From positions 1 to 32,986 of the IMG/VR virus record IMGVR_UViG_3300037297_000141: a stretch of 32,986 bases of DNA. One strand, written 5' to 3'. Under the pieces are notes generated by a model. It was not told the DNA's origin. It ran no database searches and saw nothing but the letters and a program-made list of their open reading frames with translations. The position numbers and the translations under genes were made by a program. Every line of letters starts with the position of its first letter. Position 1 is the first letter of the stretch. Shown here piece after piece: positions 16,991-24,664 of this stretch. Source of the stretch: a virus.

Positions 16991-17368
16991 CTATTTTAAG
17001 TCGTCAGTCAATTTTTTACGCTCTTTTATGATCTCTCCGGGGATGCTTATTGCTATGTTGAACGCATTTATCATAGCTTTCGCTTCTATGGCCACGGATT
17101 TTATACGGTAAAGCTCTTCGGTACTCCAGATAGTCGGATCTTCCAGTTTTAGCCTGGCGGAATTTAGCGTCGCCATGGACCTATTGACGTGTTCTTGAAT
17201 ACGGGTGAGGTAGACATCCCAGTTTTCATCTCGGGTCAGTAGCTCCGATCGGACAGCGGATTGCCGAAGAAACTCCGCAATCTGACTGTCCATATTTGTC
17301 ACTTTTGCCTGGTGGCGTTTTGCCCGGGCTTTTATAGCCTCCTCACATTGACGCTTGTCATAGTTCAC
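16991..17368 (-). CDS. Hypothetical helical protein after the portal (125 aa), GTG start
   Basis: A 125-aa helical, Lys-rich protein of unknown family. Translation begins at GTG: the start overlaps the portal stop as GTGA, and AGGAGGG lies 6 nt upstream, making this a confident non-ATG start. It contains a heptad-rich region (RIQEHVNRSMATLNSARLKL) and ends IIKERKKLTDDLK. Its location between portal and scaffold could indicate a head-assembly factor or minor head protein. A gap of about 100 bases without features precedes the scaffold gene. Confidence 0.75.
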   Translation of the reverse strand: MNYDKRQCEEAIKARAKRHQAKVTNMDSQIAEFLRQSAVRSELLTRDENWDVYLTRIQEHVNRSMATLNSARLKLEDPTIWSTEELYRIKSVAIEAKAMINAFNIAISIPGEIIKERKKLTDDLK

Positions 17369-19731
17369 TGGCCACCCTCCTGCGCTTGGAAAGTCTCATT
17401 AGGGCTGAGCTGCTGCCGCTGTAAATTTGGCTGCTGCCCACCTTGCTGTCCACCACCTTGCTGGATCTGTTGTTGCTGCTGGAACCGGCGAGCTGCCTCT
17501 AGTCGCTGCTGTGTCTCCTGTTCTTGCTGGGCATGCTGTGAGACGATCGTCAAGTATTGCCGTAGTAACTCCAGGTGTTTATTTTCTACCGCGGCAAACT
17601 CCGGCTGACTGATGTAACCATTGATCTCATCGAGATGTTTAATCCAGCCATTAGCGGGGATTCCGCCAGGCATCACACCATTGAGGATGGAGATGAGTGC
17701 TTGCTCTCCAGATATGAGCTGCAAATCAGCGGTTGGCGATGGCTTTTTGAAGTAGTCATTCGGGTCTTGGCCCCATGCTTTGACAAAGTCGCGCATTAGC
17801 CGGTAAATACCCTCCTGATCAATCAGCCCCATTTGTAGCGATAGCTGCGATATTGCTACATTCATAATGCTCTGCAGTGCCTGCTGCATCGCTGCTTTGC
17901 TGGTATTTAGGATGTTAGCTGAAAACCGGAACTGGAATTTCCCTCGGATGCTCGATTTGTCCGACACAGTTTGGTAAGGGTCTTCCGATGGATCTAAGTT
18001 TTTAGTGATCAAAACTTTCTTATCCTTCGGTAGCAGTCGCTGATTCATCTCATGGGTCTGCGTATAGAGTTGAGACAGACCTTTGAAGAACCGCCGCAAA
18101 ATGCGCTCTGGTCTAGCCTCCCCTTGTGCTAACACTGCCTGCATGCCGCCTACCGTTCGAAGCGCGGAGGACTTGCCCTCGGGTATCTGCCCTCGCTGCA
18201 GATCGGAGGTCATTGTCAAACGCTCCTGCATCTGCCCGAGGATAGTCATCATGTTGATGCCGAAGGTCTGCCCATTTGTGTTGAGCTGCGGAAAGTAGAT
18301 GTCCTCTTTCGGCATGCCGATGGGGATACCCTCTCCAGGGTTCATGGTGATGATCTCGGGATTAAGCGTTGATGCTGGCTTGTAAAAGAAAAAGGGGCTG
18401 CTTGATAGCGTGCCACTGTCGATAGTTTGGTCCACCAGCTCTTTTGTGGCATCGTGCAGTCCTTCCATCATCTCCAGCAAACTGATGCCAATAACCCGCC
18501 CCTTCACCGGTATGAATGACTCCGTAACCAAGGGTCGCATAGGCGGGTTAGAGGGAAATACATCCGTTAGCAGCATCACCTTAAGCGCTAACTTAGGCTC
18601 ACAAAGAACCCAGAAAATGACATCCTCATCCAGTCCATCACCGTCTATATCGTAGCGATCGAAGCAGATAAGACGGGTTAATCTGTTATGCGACGGGGCG
18701 TCAGAATTCTTGTGTCTATCTGTATCATAGGTGCCTTGAAAATCGTCCTTCTGTGTTTTCGGACGCTCATAGGTCGTCTTCCGGTTGTGAAGCTTTATGT
18801 CTTCAACCTGCTTTTTCGATATGAGATTGTAATACCCGCGTTTTTGTAACTGGGCAATTTCATCTATCGTCGGAAAGTCTCGCAAAATAACATGTGAGGC
18901 TCCATTCGGATTCGACGGCCCTGGAGGCTGCAGATTTGATGCTCGCCACGGGAAGAGAACATCATCAACATCCATGACCATCGGCTTTGGGCCGTTGAAT
19001 ACTTCTTCAATCTTCTCAATGACCATCTCAACCTTGTCTTTTTCGGTTGTGTAAAACCGTACCTTTGTAGGCTGCTCATCTACCTCTGGAAGCTCCCAGT
19101 CCCAGCCATCCTGGTCTATCTCCGTGGCCGTTGCGGCGCGCTGGGCGAACTCAAATTTCAACAGCTGCTCAAAGTATTGTCGCGGCAGCAATTCATCCGG
19201 TATCGGATCATGAGTGCGCGTCTCGACGATCTTGGATTTCTGCTTGACCCAGGGGTTATAGACAACAAAGTAACCGTCATTTACAAAGTTCTCCGCGATC
19301 TCTCCTATCATTGTATCTCCATCATTGTCGTTAAACATTTGATGGTGTAAGAGGTTATCAACAGTCTCTTCTTTTTCCTTGTCATCTTTATTCAGCGCTT
19401 TAGAGCCTATCGGCGGTGTCTGCGACATTACAGCGTTGTGCAGCGTATCCTGCATCCGCAAAGAATCCGTCATCATATCCGGCATCGGAATATCACTGGC
19501 TTCAGACCACGGTAAGTCCATGCGCTCATACCACATTCGATACTTCGCATATCGCTGAAGTCTATCTTCGATGAAGTCCGCGCGATCTGTTTCGTCCATC
19601 GTGTAAAAGTTTTCTACTCTTTCGAAGATCTCCTGGCGATTAATTCTCAGTGTCGATCTCCTCGGGCGGCGGCGTTTAACGCCTGCTTCGTCCAAGGCTT
19701 CTTTAATATGAAAATCTAGGCGCTCTGCCAT
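17365..19731 (-). CDS. Portal protein
   Basis: A 788-aa protein, in the size range of P22-type portals. Trp/Tyr-rich N-terminal helices (RADFIEDRLQRYAKYRMWYE and ERMDLPWSEASDIPMPDMMT) lead into a large wing/stem region. Typical portal-like features include DVLFPWRASN (about 260), LTRLICFDRYDIDGDGLDED, and a helical crown. The last 58 residues are Gln-rich (QQQQQIQQGGGQQGGQQ), like portal barrel or crown tails. It is flanked by terminase and scaffold genes. It forms the dodecameric DNA gateway for packaging and ejection. The start has AAAGG 8 nt upstream. Confidence 0.9.
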   Translation of the reverse strand: MAERLDFHIKEALDEAGVKRRRPRRSTLRINRQEIFERVENFYTMDETDRADFIEDRLQRYAKYRMWYERMDLPWSEASDIPMPDMMTDSLRMQDTLHNAVMSQTPPIGSKALNKDDKEKEETVDNLLHHQMFNDNDGDTMIGEIAENFVNDGYFVVYNPWVKQKSKIVETRTHDPIPDELLPRQYFEQLLKFEFAQRAATATEIDQDGWDWELPEVDEQPTKVRFYTTEKDKVEMVIEKIEEVFNGPKPMVMDVDDVLFPWRASNLQPPGPSNPNGASHVILRDFPTIDEIAQLQKRGYYNLISKKQVEDIKLHNRKTTYERPKTQKDDFQGTYDTDRHKNSDAPSHNRLTRLICFDRYDIDGDGLDEDVIFWVLCEPKLALKVMLLTDVFPSNPPMRPLVTESFIPVKGRVIGISLLEMMEGLHDATKELVDQTIDSGTLSSSPFFFYKPASTLNPEIITMNPGEGIPIGMPKEDIYFPQLNTNGQTFGINMMTILGQMQERLTMTSDLQRGQIPEGKSSALRTVGGMQAVLAQGEARPERILRRFFKGLSQLYTQTHEMNQRLLPKDKKVLITKNLDPSEDPYQTVSDKSSIRGKFQFRFSANILNTSKAAMQQALQSIMNVAISQLSLQMGLIDQEGIYRLMRDFVKAWGQDPNDYFKKPSPTADLQLISGEQALISILNGVMPGGIPANGWIKHLDEINGYISQPEFAAVENKHLELLRQYLTIVSQHAQQEQETQQRLEAARRFQQQQQIQQGGGQQGGQQPNLQRQQLSPNETFQAQEGGQ

Positions 19732-19732
19732 G

Positions 19733-20176
19733 TTATTTGCCTTTGAATTCTGCGAGTACTTTGTAAAGGTTGATCATATCTACTACGCCAATCACCTCTA
19801 CAAGCGTATTATCAACTTGCTTTAGTAACCACCTTTCCTGCCGCTCTTTTTGCTTTTGTGTGAGCGGCCTTGATCCTATTAACTGCCTATACTCCTCTGA
19901 TTGCTCATACTTCCATGAGTTTATCAGTACTTCATGGATCTCTTCTAAGTCCCAGGTTTCGACTTTATCTACGCACTTATCACAGGCCGTCACCGCTGTA
20001 AATGATCCATCTAACAGACCTATATTTACTGCGCGGCAATTACTCATCGGACCACCAGCCGTCCGCAACCTACTCTGCCATGGGTGTCCTATTGGATATA
20101 AGCTCTGTGCTTCGAATATCTGCTCATCGCAGATAATGCAGTACCCAGCTTTATTTAATTTATCTTCAAGAGACAT
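19733..20176 (-). CDS. Zinc-ribbon-type hypothetical protein (147 aa)
   Basis: Two CxxC pairs, C13/C16 (YCIICDEQ) and C65/C68 (ACDKCVDK), probably bind one zinc ion, with an intervening beta-rich segment. The C-terminal half is a charged helix (LTQKQKERQERWLLKQVDNT). GGAG lies 10 nt upstream of the start and the start overlaps the preceding gene by 11 bases. It is unrecognised; position between terminase and portal suggests a role in packaging or head maturation, but that is an inference. Confidence 0.75.
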   Translation of the reverse strand: MSLEDKLNKAGYCIICDEQIFEAQSLYPIGHPWQSRLRTAGGPMSNCRAVNIGLLDGSFTAVTACDKCVDKVETWDLEEIHEVLINSWKYEQSEEYRQLIGSRPLTQKQKERQERWLLKQVDNTLVEVIGVVDMINLYKVLAEFKGK

Positions 20177-20405
20177 CTGGTAGCAGCTCCAAAATTTGAC
20201 TGTATTTGTAACGCACTTTATTTATCTCTTTTATATGCTCTTCTCTGAGTTCTTCCTTGCGCTTTCTTAGCTCTCTCTCATACTCCACCATTACTTTTGC
20301 ACAGTCTTCACAATAAATACGCTCAACGATAGCGCCTAACTTGAAGAACTCAGACTCATCTTTCGTTGTCGCAGAACATCCATCACACTTAATAACGACG
20401 GCCAT
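20166..20405 (-). CDS. Small zinc-ribbon/coiled-coil protein (79 aa)
   Basis: Residues 7-35 hold two CxxC pairs (C7/C10 and C32/C35), followed by a very charged helix (YERELRKRKEELREEHIKEI) that should form a coiled coil. The start is preceded by AGGAGGG at 8 nt and overlaps the terminase end by 17 bases, so translation is likely coupled to the large terminase. The shape (metal-binding head plus coiled coil) suggests an adaptor protein. No family match. Confidence 0.78.
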   Translation of the reverse strand: MAVVIKCDGCSATTKDESEFFKLGAIVERIYCEDCAKVMVEYERELRKRKEELREEHIKEINKVRYKYSQILELLPDVS

Positions 20406-22098
20406 GGCGTCGGCCCTCCTGTTTGTTTTTACGCACCCGGGTGTTTATCGTCGGTGCGCCGAATGTCAGTCCCCGAAATGTAGGTTCCGAGTTAACCAGG
20501 TACCGGAGATTGCCTGGGTAATCATCGTGCTTGGGCTTTGGAAGCTGCTTTTGGTCCCGACCCTGATCATACTTGAAGTTGTCCCAGGCATACTTTTTCA
20601 GCTGTGATATGGTATCGCGGCACCTTGGATGGATATGCAATCTTGGTTGACGCAAGTACGGGTCTGGCTTTAGATACTCATTGACCCGGGTTATGCCCAC
20701 GCGGGAATCATCGGCCAAATCACACTTCACACCCACAGCTTCGAACTCATCCTGCCAGGTAACCGACCGTTTAATGCCGCTGACTGATTTGCCCATATTT
20801 GGATCAATTAAGCGACTGGCTATATGGAGGTGATACATATCCTCCACCGCCGCGATGTCCTCCGCTACGCAGTAAGGCTCCTTCGCCAGCTGACCATCGG
20901 CAATCTGCCACAGATCATCGTTCGGGTCTACCATCACCCATTGGTACATGTGAGGTTTGCGAGGGTGAGGGTCGAGGATAAAGACTGTCGGCCAGGATGG
21001 GTTTGGGTCGAACTCTTTTACATGGTTGTAGGGCTCAATATCAATACCATCGCACCGCGCGCATTGCGGTGAATTTAAGCTGTTGTGGATGATATGTGAC
21101 TCTTCCTGGCACTCAAAGCACCAAATCTTGGATACATCTGTGAATAACCCGTGGATACGGGTGGAAAACCGTAGGTTATCGCCGTCGATGCGGATCCGCT
21201 TTTCTTCCTCCGACATCTGCGCGGCGCGCTTGGCAACCCTGTCTTGCGGCAAGTGTGGGTTGTCGAAGCTGGACATCACATACCACGCCACGTCGGCAGT
21301 ATCCGGGTCTTGCCCTGGATCAAAAACCTCCTCGAATATCCAGTCAACGTCCACGCCGGCATCGTCGTCCCAGGTCATCGGGAGAAACAGACGACCGTTG
21401 CCCCGCATGAGGCGGGCTTGGGTTTCCCGGTAAACAGACAGCGTACTGGGCTCATCCATTACGGCGAACTGCAAATCAACACCGGCCATGGCCAGTTTAT
21501 CCATCTCTTTGGACATAAACTGAATCTGGGATTTTCCGACAATCTTGTCTTTGTCGAACGGATCATAGGCGTAAAATTCAAGTGTTGACCACTGCGCTGA
21601 CCAGGATTTATCCCACTCGCCATTGACCAGGCACTTGCGTGGTATCCACCCCCAGTGCCCCCGGTCTCCACCAGCTGGTAGCACCCCTGTCCACTCCCAC
21701 CACTGGAACTTCTTCATCATTGGGCTGAGCTGGGATTTGAAGTTGGCCAGGATGATCCGGCACTTCATCGGCCCCATAGCCTTCGCCCGGATCTGCTCTT
21801 CAGTCAACTTCTCATAGATCCACTCCGGGAAGATGCCGGTCGCACACATGACCATTTCAGCGAAGCTGGTCTCAGTTTTTGATGACCCGTTCCCACCGCC
21901 GATGCCGATGGTGATTGCCTCGGTGTTGATGTGTATCGACTCTGCCGTCGGCGACACCGGCTTGTAATAAGCGATTTGGTTCTCTTTGGCATCTTCGGCT
22001 TGAACTGTAACAACTTCGTCCAGCAGCCGCAGTAACTCGGTGTTCGAGAGCCGCTGTAGATTGTCAGGGTCGATTTTAGAGAAGTCCATACTCTTCAT
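20389..22098 (-). CDS. terL: Terminase large subunit (ATPase-nuclease) with zinc-ribbon insertion
   Basis: A 569-aa packaging motor. The N-terminal ATPase has the Walker A loop GGGNGSSKT (residues 67-75) and Walker B FAVMDEP (D215, E216). The C-terminal RNase-H-like nuclease shows its expected acidic residues: D376 (VFILDPHP), D432 (LIDPNMG) and D525/D526 (HDDYPG). Between the two domains lies a CxxC-15-CxxC zinc ribbon (C327, C330, C346, C349), which is not part of the common terminase core. It pumps DNA into the procapsid and cuts the concatemer. The start could be residue 1 or the ATG at residue 4; neither has a strong ribosome site, and the gene overlaps its upstream neighbour, so translational coupling is likely. 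Confidence 0.95.
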   Translation of the reverse strand: MKSMDFSKIDPDNLQRLSNTELLRLLDEVVTVQAEDAKENQIAYYKPVSPTAESIHINTEAITIGIGGGNGSSKTETSFAEMVMCATGIFPEWIYEKLTEEQIRAKAMGPMKCRIILANFKSQLSPMMKKFQWWEWTGVLPAGGDRGHWGWIPRKCLVNGEWDKSWSAQWSTLEFYAYDPFDKDKIVGKSQIQFMSKEMDKLAMAGVDLQFAVMDEPSTLSVYRETQARLMRGNGRLFLPMTWDDDAGVDVDWIFEEVFDPGQDPDTADVAWYVMSSFDNPHLPQDRVAKRAAQMSEEEKRIRIDGDNLRFSTRIHGLFTDVSKIWCFECQEESHIIHNSLNSPQCARCDGIDIEPYNHVKEFDPNPSWPTVFILDPHPRKPHMYQWVMVDPNDDLWQIADGQLAKEPYCVAEDIAAVEDMYHLHIASRLIDPNMGKSVSGIKRSVTWQDEFEAVGVKCDLADDSRVGITRVNEYLKPDPYLRQPRLHIHPRCRDTISQLKKYAWDNFKYDQGRDQKQLPKPKHDDYPGNLRYLVNSEPTFRGLTFGAPTINTRVRKNKQEGRRHGRRY

Positions 22099-22264
22099 CC
22101 CATGGCGCCGGAACCATCAAGTAACGACACTGCTCACATGCCACAGCACCGTTTTCCGCAATGAAGAAGGTCATATTCTCACAGTTCCCGCAGGTAAGAA
22201 CTTTTGTCTTTTCCTCTTCGGAAAAAGTTACCTCACCCAATTTGTACTCTGTTGGCTCGATCAC
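22076..22264 (-). CDS. Small zinc-ribbon protein (62 aa), GTG start
   Basis: A 62-aa acidic protein with CxxC pairs C25/C28 (CGNC) and C43/C46 (CEQC). It starts at GTG overlapping the holin stop as GTGA, with AGGA 8 nt upstream, and its end overlaps the terminase start by 23 bases. It is the third small metal-ribbon protein next to the large terminase. Function unknown. Confidence 0.75.
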   Translation of the reverse strand: MIEPTEYKLGEVTFSEEEKTKVLTCGNCENMTFFIAENGAVACEQCRYLMVPAPWDEEYGLL

Positions 22265-22665
22265 TTAGCTGATCCTGAGAGTTTCTCTACAGTCCGAAGC
22301 GTTCCCAGCCCGAGTAGCGCCAAAACCAGCTCCATCATTACGTCCGTGGCGAGCGCCGGACCTGGCTTGCCGGTTGCCCATTGAATGCAGGGGTTGATCA
22401 AAAACGTAAAGCCAAGACCCGTAGCGCAGATCCACCCAATGAACGGACGCCAGCCGGCCACGAATAATGACCTGTGCTGCGCTTCGACCTTATTTAACTC
22501 TACCTGTGCAATGCCCGGCTTCTGTCGCAGACGCTCTAAAATGATCTTCTTATCAAGCCTTTCATCATCGCTGGTAAAGAGTTCATCAAGGACATTGCCT
22601 ACAGCACTGACTGGGTCAGCGGTACTTCCTATCAGGCTTGAGGCTATTTTTCCGAGGACAGACAT
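22261..22665 (-). CDS. Holin (3TM-type)
   Basis: A 134-aa protein of the 3TM_holin family that permeabilises the inner membrane for lysis. The diagnostic stretch is VAGWRPFIGWICATGLGFTF (residues about 69-88), which begins the first hydrophobic segment; a second lies near ATDVMMELVLALLGLGTL. The N-terminus is a short amphipathic helix (VLGKIASSLIGSTADPVSAV) and then a charged helix. GGGAG lies about 7 nt before the start. The M15 peptidase nearby supplies the muralytic function. Family recognised from the AGWRP motif with good confidence. Confidence 0.9.
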   Translation of the reverse strand: MSVLGKIASSLIGSTADPVSAVGNVLDELFTSDDERLDKKIILERLRQKPGIAQVELNKVEAQHRSLFVAGWRPFIGWICATGLGFTFLINPCIQWATGKPGPALATDVMMELVLALLGLGTLRTVEKLSGSAK

Positions 22666-22668
22666 AGA

Positions 22669-23097
22669 TCACTCCCACTTTAGTGTGTCAATACCATTGC
22701 CGCAATCAGCATCGTACTGACAAGCTATCTCAACGGCTTGCTCTGCTGTTTTTCCACATGCCATAGCGGCGATGGCAAATTCTCTTCCTGTACCTATTGC
22801 ATAGAACGGATCTTCGTAAACGGTGTAGTGAGGACTTCGGTTATACTCAATAATCGCACACCTTTCGATAACGACGATTGTCGCTCTTTCTTCATCTTTC
22901 TGACAGCATGGAAACTTAAGCGGATCTCTTCCAGATATGATCCAATGCTTCATCTCCGCTATAGCATCCATTGGACCTGCACCGCCTACAAGGATGTCAC
23001 CTACACGCCATATCTTTGTCGTTGTGATACATGTCCCATATCGACTGGCTAATTTATCTGCTGCGAGCGTTTTACCGTCCCATGCAATAACCGTCAT
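22669..23097 (-). CDS. Proteasome/HslV-like Ntn-hydrolase phage protein
   Basis: A 142-aa protein. It starts MTVIAWDGKTLAADK, the pattern of phage-encoded HslV/20S-beta-like proteins. After removal of Met1, Thr2 would be the N-terminal nucleophile; D14 (AADK) and K28 (TTKIWRV) match the catalytic Asp17 and Lys33 of HslV. The core GDILVGGAG and FYAIGTGREFAIAAMACGKT (about 97-116) fit the beta-strand and GxG helical region of this fold. It lies in the lysis/packaging cluster between the holin and a gp49-like protein. Substrate and partner are unknown; it may process a virion protein or a host protein, because no ATPase partner is seen in the window. AGAGG precedes the ATG. Confidence 0.85.
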   Translation of the reverse strand: MTVIAWDGKTLAADKLASRYGTCITTTKIWRVGDILVGGAGPMDAIAEMKHWIISGRDPLKFPCCQKDEERATIVVIERCAIIEYNRSPHYTVYEDPFYAIGTGREFAIAAMACGKTAEQAVEIACQYDADCGNGIDTLKWE

Positions 23098-23107
23098 AGA
23101 TCACCTC

Positions 23108-23524
23108 TTAATTTTTAGGCGTAAGGCCGTTGCGCGCCCACTGCAGCATAAATCCAAGTAGCTCCCACACCTTATTTTCTATGCGATTCAAGCAGATATT
23201 TTTGCCTAGCTCTTCATCATAATTTGTAGGGTCTACACATGATGATGTTTCGTTGATGACAAAACCGTTGCGCAGCACTGCACTGACAAGTGTTGTTTTA
23301 TCGCCAATCTTATGAACTTCATAATCTACAATAAAATCCTCCACCATCTCCGGCGTTACTGTACTTCCGTCGGCATCTTCGCCCATCGGTAGGTAAGCCT
23401 TATCGAATGCATACGGGCCTAGTGGCGATTGAGCTATTTGACCGTCTTCGTACTTGACAGCCTTAGTTCCATCGCTTCCATCCCAAGCCATGACTTGTTT
23501 GCAACCTATGTAAAACTGTGTCAT
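23108..23524 (-). CDS. N4 gp49 / Sf6 gene 66-like phage protein
   Basis: A 138-aa protein. Its C-terminal half matches the gp49/Sf6 gene-66 family: VLRNGFVINETSSCVDPTNY, then DEELGKNICLNRIENKVWEL near residues 88-128. The preceding sequence (IGCKQVMAWDGSDGTKAVKY) is also common in these proteins. An extension to 23545 would need a TTG start; the ATG at 23524 has AGGA about 9 nt upstream, so it is preferred. The molecular role is not established, but it occurs in many phages near structural or regulatory genes. Confidence 0.83.
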   Translation of the reverse strand: MTQFYIGCKQVMAWDGSDGTKAVKYEDGQIAQSPLGPYAFDKAYLPMGEDADGSTVTPEMVEDFIVDYEVHKIGDKTTLVSAVLRNGFVINETSSCVDPTNYDEELGKNICLNRIENKVWELLGFMLQWARNGLTPKN

Positions 23525-23528
23525 ATCG

Positions 23529-23792
23529 TTATCCTGCGTTATCAATCTCTGATTTTTTGTGGGATGTCACGCGCTGGAGTGCACGAGACAGTGAGTATAC
23601 CGTGTCTTTTACACTGCGATCCGGGTCTCTGTTTCCAAGCAAGAAAACCTCAATATCATCCGGCACTTCCAGGCAAACAACCCCGGATGCGATTGGACCA
23701 AAGTCCCCTTTCTCCGCGTCGTCAGCAATTCTTCGCAGCGTTTTTACAACATCAGCTGCAGGGAACTTCTGCTCTATACCTATGACTTTCAT
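23529..23792 (-). CDS. Hypothetical small protein (87 aa)
   Basis: An 87-aa alpha/beta protein starting MKVIGIEQKFPAADVVKTLR. It has a DIEVFLLGNRDPDRS segment in the middle and a charged helical C-terminus. The start overlaps the stop of the M15 gene by four bases (ATGA), with AGAGG upstream. It follows the lysis peptidase and precedes the gp49-like gene. No family recognised with confidence. Confidence 0.72.
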   Translation of the reverse strand: MKVIGIEQKFPAADVVKTLRRIADDAEKGDFGPIASGVVCLEVPDDIEVFLLGNRDPDRSVKDTVYSLSRALQRVTSHKKSEIDNAG

Positions 23793-24106
23793 GCATCCCG
23801 CCTCTTTGGTTGGTACTCCAGATGGATGTGATCGCTCTCAACGACGACATCATAGTCTGGGTTAGAGCCAAGCGCTGAGCGTAGCTTTGCGGCTGCGTGC
23901 TGCTTTTCTTCATCTGTGAAGTAGTTGGTGCGAAGATCGGCTGCGCGTCCATCATAATGAAGCGACGTAGCGCTGTGCCTGCCGTCATCGAGCGAGGTCA
24001 CAACCAACTCCTCATCCAGACTTTTCCACACCTCTGCAGCGACAATAAGCGCTAAAAGTAATTCCGGACGGAGACCTGTTGGTCTTACACCTGTTTTTAA
24101 CTGCAT
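23789..24106 (-). CDS. M15-type zinc peptidase (endolysin candidate)
   Basis: A 105-aa protein. The motif SLHYDGRAADLRT gives zinc ligands H50 and D57 with the seven-residue spacing of M15 D-Ala-D-Ala carboxypeptidases, and VVESDHIHLEY near the end supplies the Glu-90 and His-93/His-95 positions. M15 enzymes cut peptide cross-links of the cell wall. The annotated start at 24106 is preferred over a longer one (24208) because AGAGGAGA lies 7 nt upstream and it overlaps the RyR gene by only 10 bases. The short length is near the lower limit but includes all metal-binding motifs. It is the likely lysis partner of the holin 1.1 kb away. Confidence 0.87.
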   Translation of the reverse strand: MQLKTGVRPTGLRPELLLALIVAAEVWKSLDEELVVTSLDDGRHSATSLHYDGRAADLRTNYFTDEEKQHAAAKLRSALGSNPDYDVVVESDHIHLEYQPKRRDA

Positions 24107-24501
24107 GGACTTATCTCCTCTTGTGCTGTGATTGCATGAACGACGGCGCGGAGAATGTAATCCTTCGCTTGCTGGGCGGGAGGCAGTTCTTTGAACGGTA
24201 CCATACAAGGATGCGTTTTTAGCTTCTCATCTTTTTTCGGACCATACATCCAACCATCTCTTACTTTTTTCTCTACCCACGCTTCGTGCGAGGCTTCAGG
24301 ACCTGAGTCCGTTGTGAGGTGGAGAATAACATTTTGCCGCGCTGAGTCTTTTTGCCAGGACGGTGCAAGCTTCCACTCTTTTTGCGACTTATCGCCTTGA
24401 GACTCACAGTAGGCGCGGTTAACTTCATGCACAATGCGGGCGAGAGTTTCAACAAGATCATTGAAGCTTTTTAAGATGTATCGGTTGTCGAATAAAGGCA
24501 T
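24097..24501 (-). CDS. RyR-domain protein
   Basis: A 134-aa protein almost entirely covered by an RyR (ryanodine-receptor repeat) domain: ARIVHEVNRAYCESQGDKSQ, then WKLAPSWQKDSARQ, EASHEAWVEKKVRDGWMYGP, and HPCMVPFKELPPAQQAKDYI. The motif set HEVNRAYC, HEAW, GW-YGP, HPC-VPF, LP, KDY is well preserved. Its function in phage biology is not settled; the eukaryotic domain is a ligand-sensing module of a channel. It lies between a 52-aa ORF and the M15 peptidase in the lysis/packaging cluster. No membrane segment is visible, so it should be soluble. Confidence 0.92.
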   Translation of the reverse strand: MPLFDNRYILKSFNDLVETLARIVHEVNRAYCESQGDKSQKEWKLAPSWQKDSARQNVILHLTTDSGPEASHEAWVEKKVRDGWMYGPKKDEKLKTHPCMVPFKELPPAQQAKDYILRAVVHAITAQEEISPCS

Positions 24502-24503
24502 TT

Positions 24504-24662
24504 TTAAAATCCTTGCAGTGTAGTTTCGATGAGGGGGAAAGCTTCGCGCTGGGCGCTGAGAAGTTCGTCGCTTGTCGTTACCTGCGGAGATTTTTGGAGG
24601 GGTAGGATCTCAGTGCTGTGATCGAGGGTCGTCGTTGATGTGCGAATGAAAACGATAATCAT
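24504..24662 (-). CDS. 52-aa ORF after the small terminase candidate
   Basis: A 52-aa ORF (MIIVFIRTSTTTLDHSTEIL, then about 32 more residues ending ETTLQGF). AGAGGA lies 9 nt upstream, the start overlaps the last codons region of the preceding gene, and the stop sits two bases before the next gene. Tight spacing and a ribosome site argue for translation, although no family was recognised and composition is weakly informative. Confidence 0.5.
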   Translation of the reverse strand: MIIVFIRTSTTTLDHSTEILPLQKSPQVTTSDELLSAQREAFPLIETTLQGF

Positions 24663-24664
24663 TC

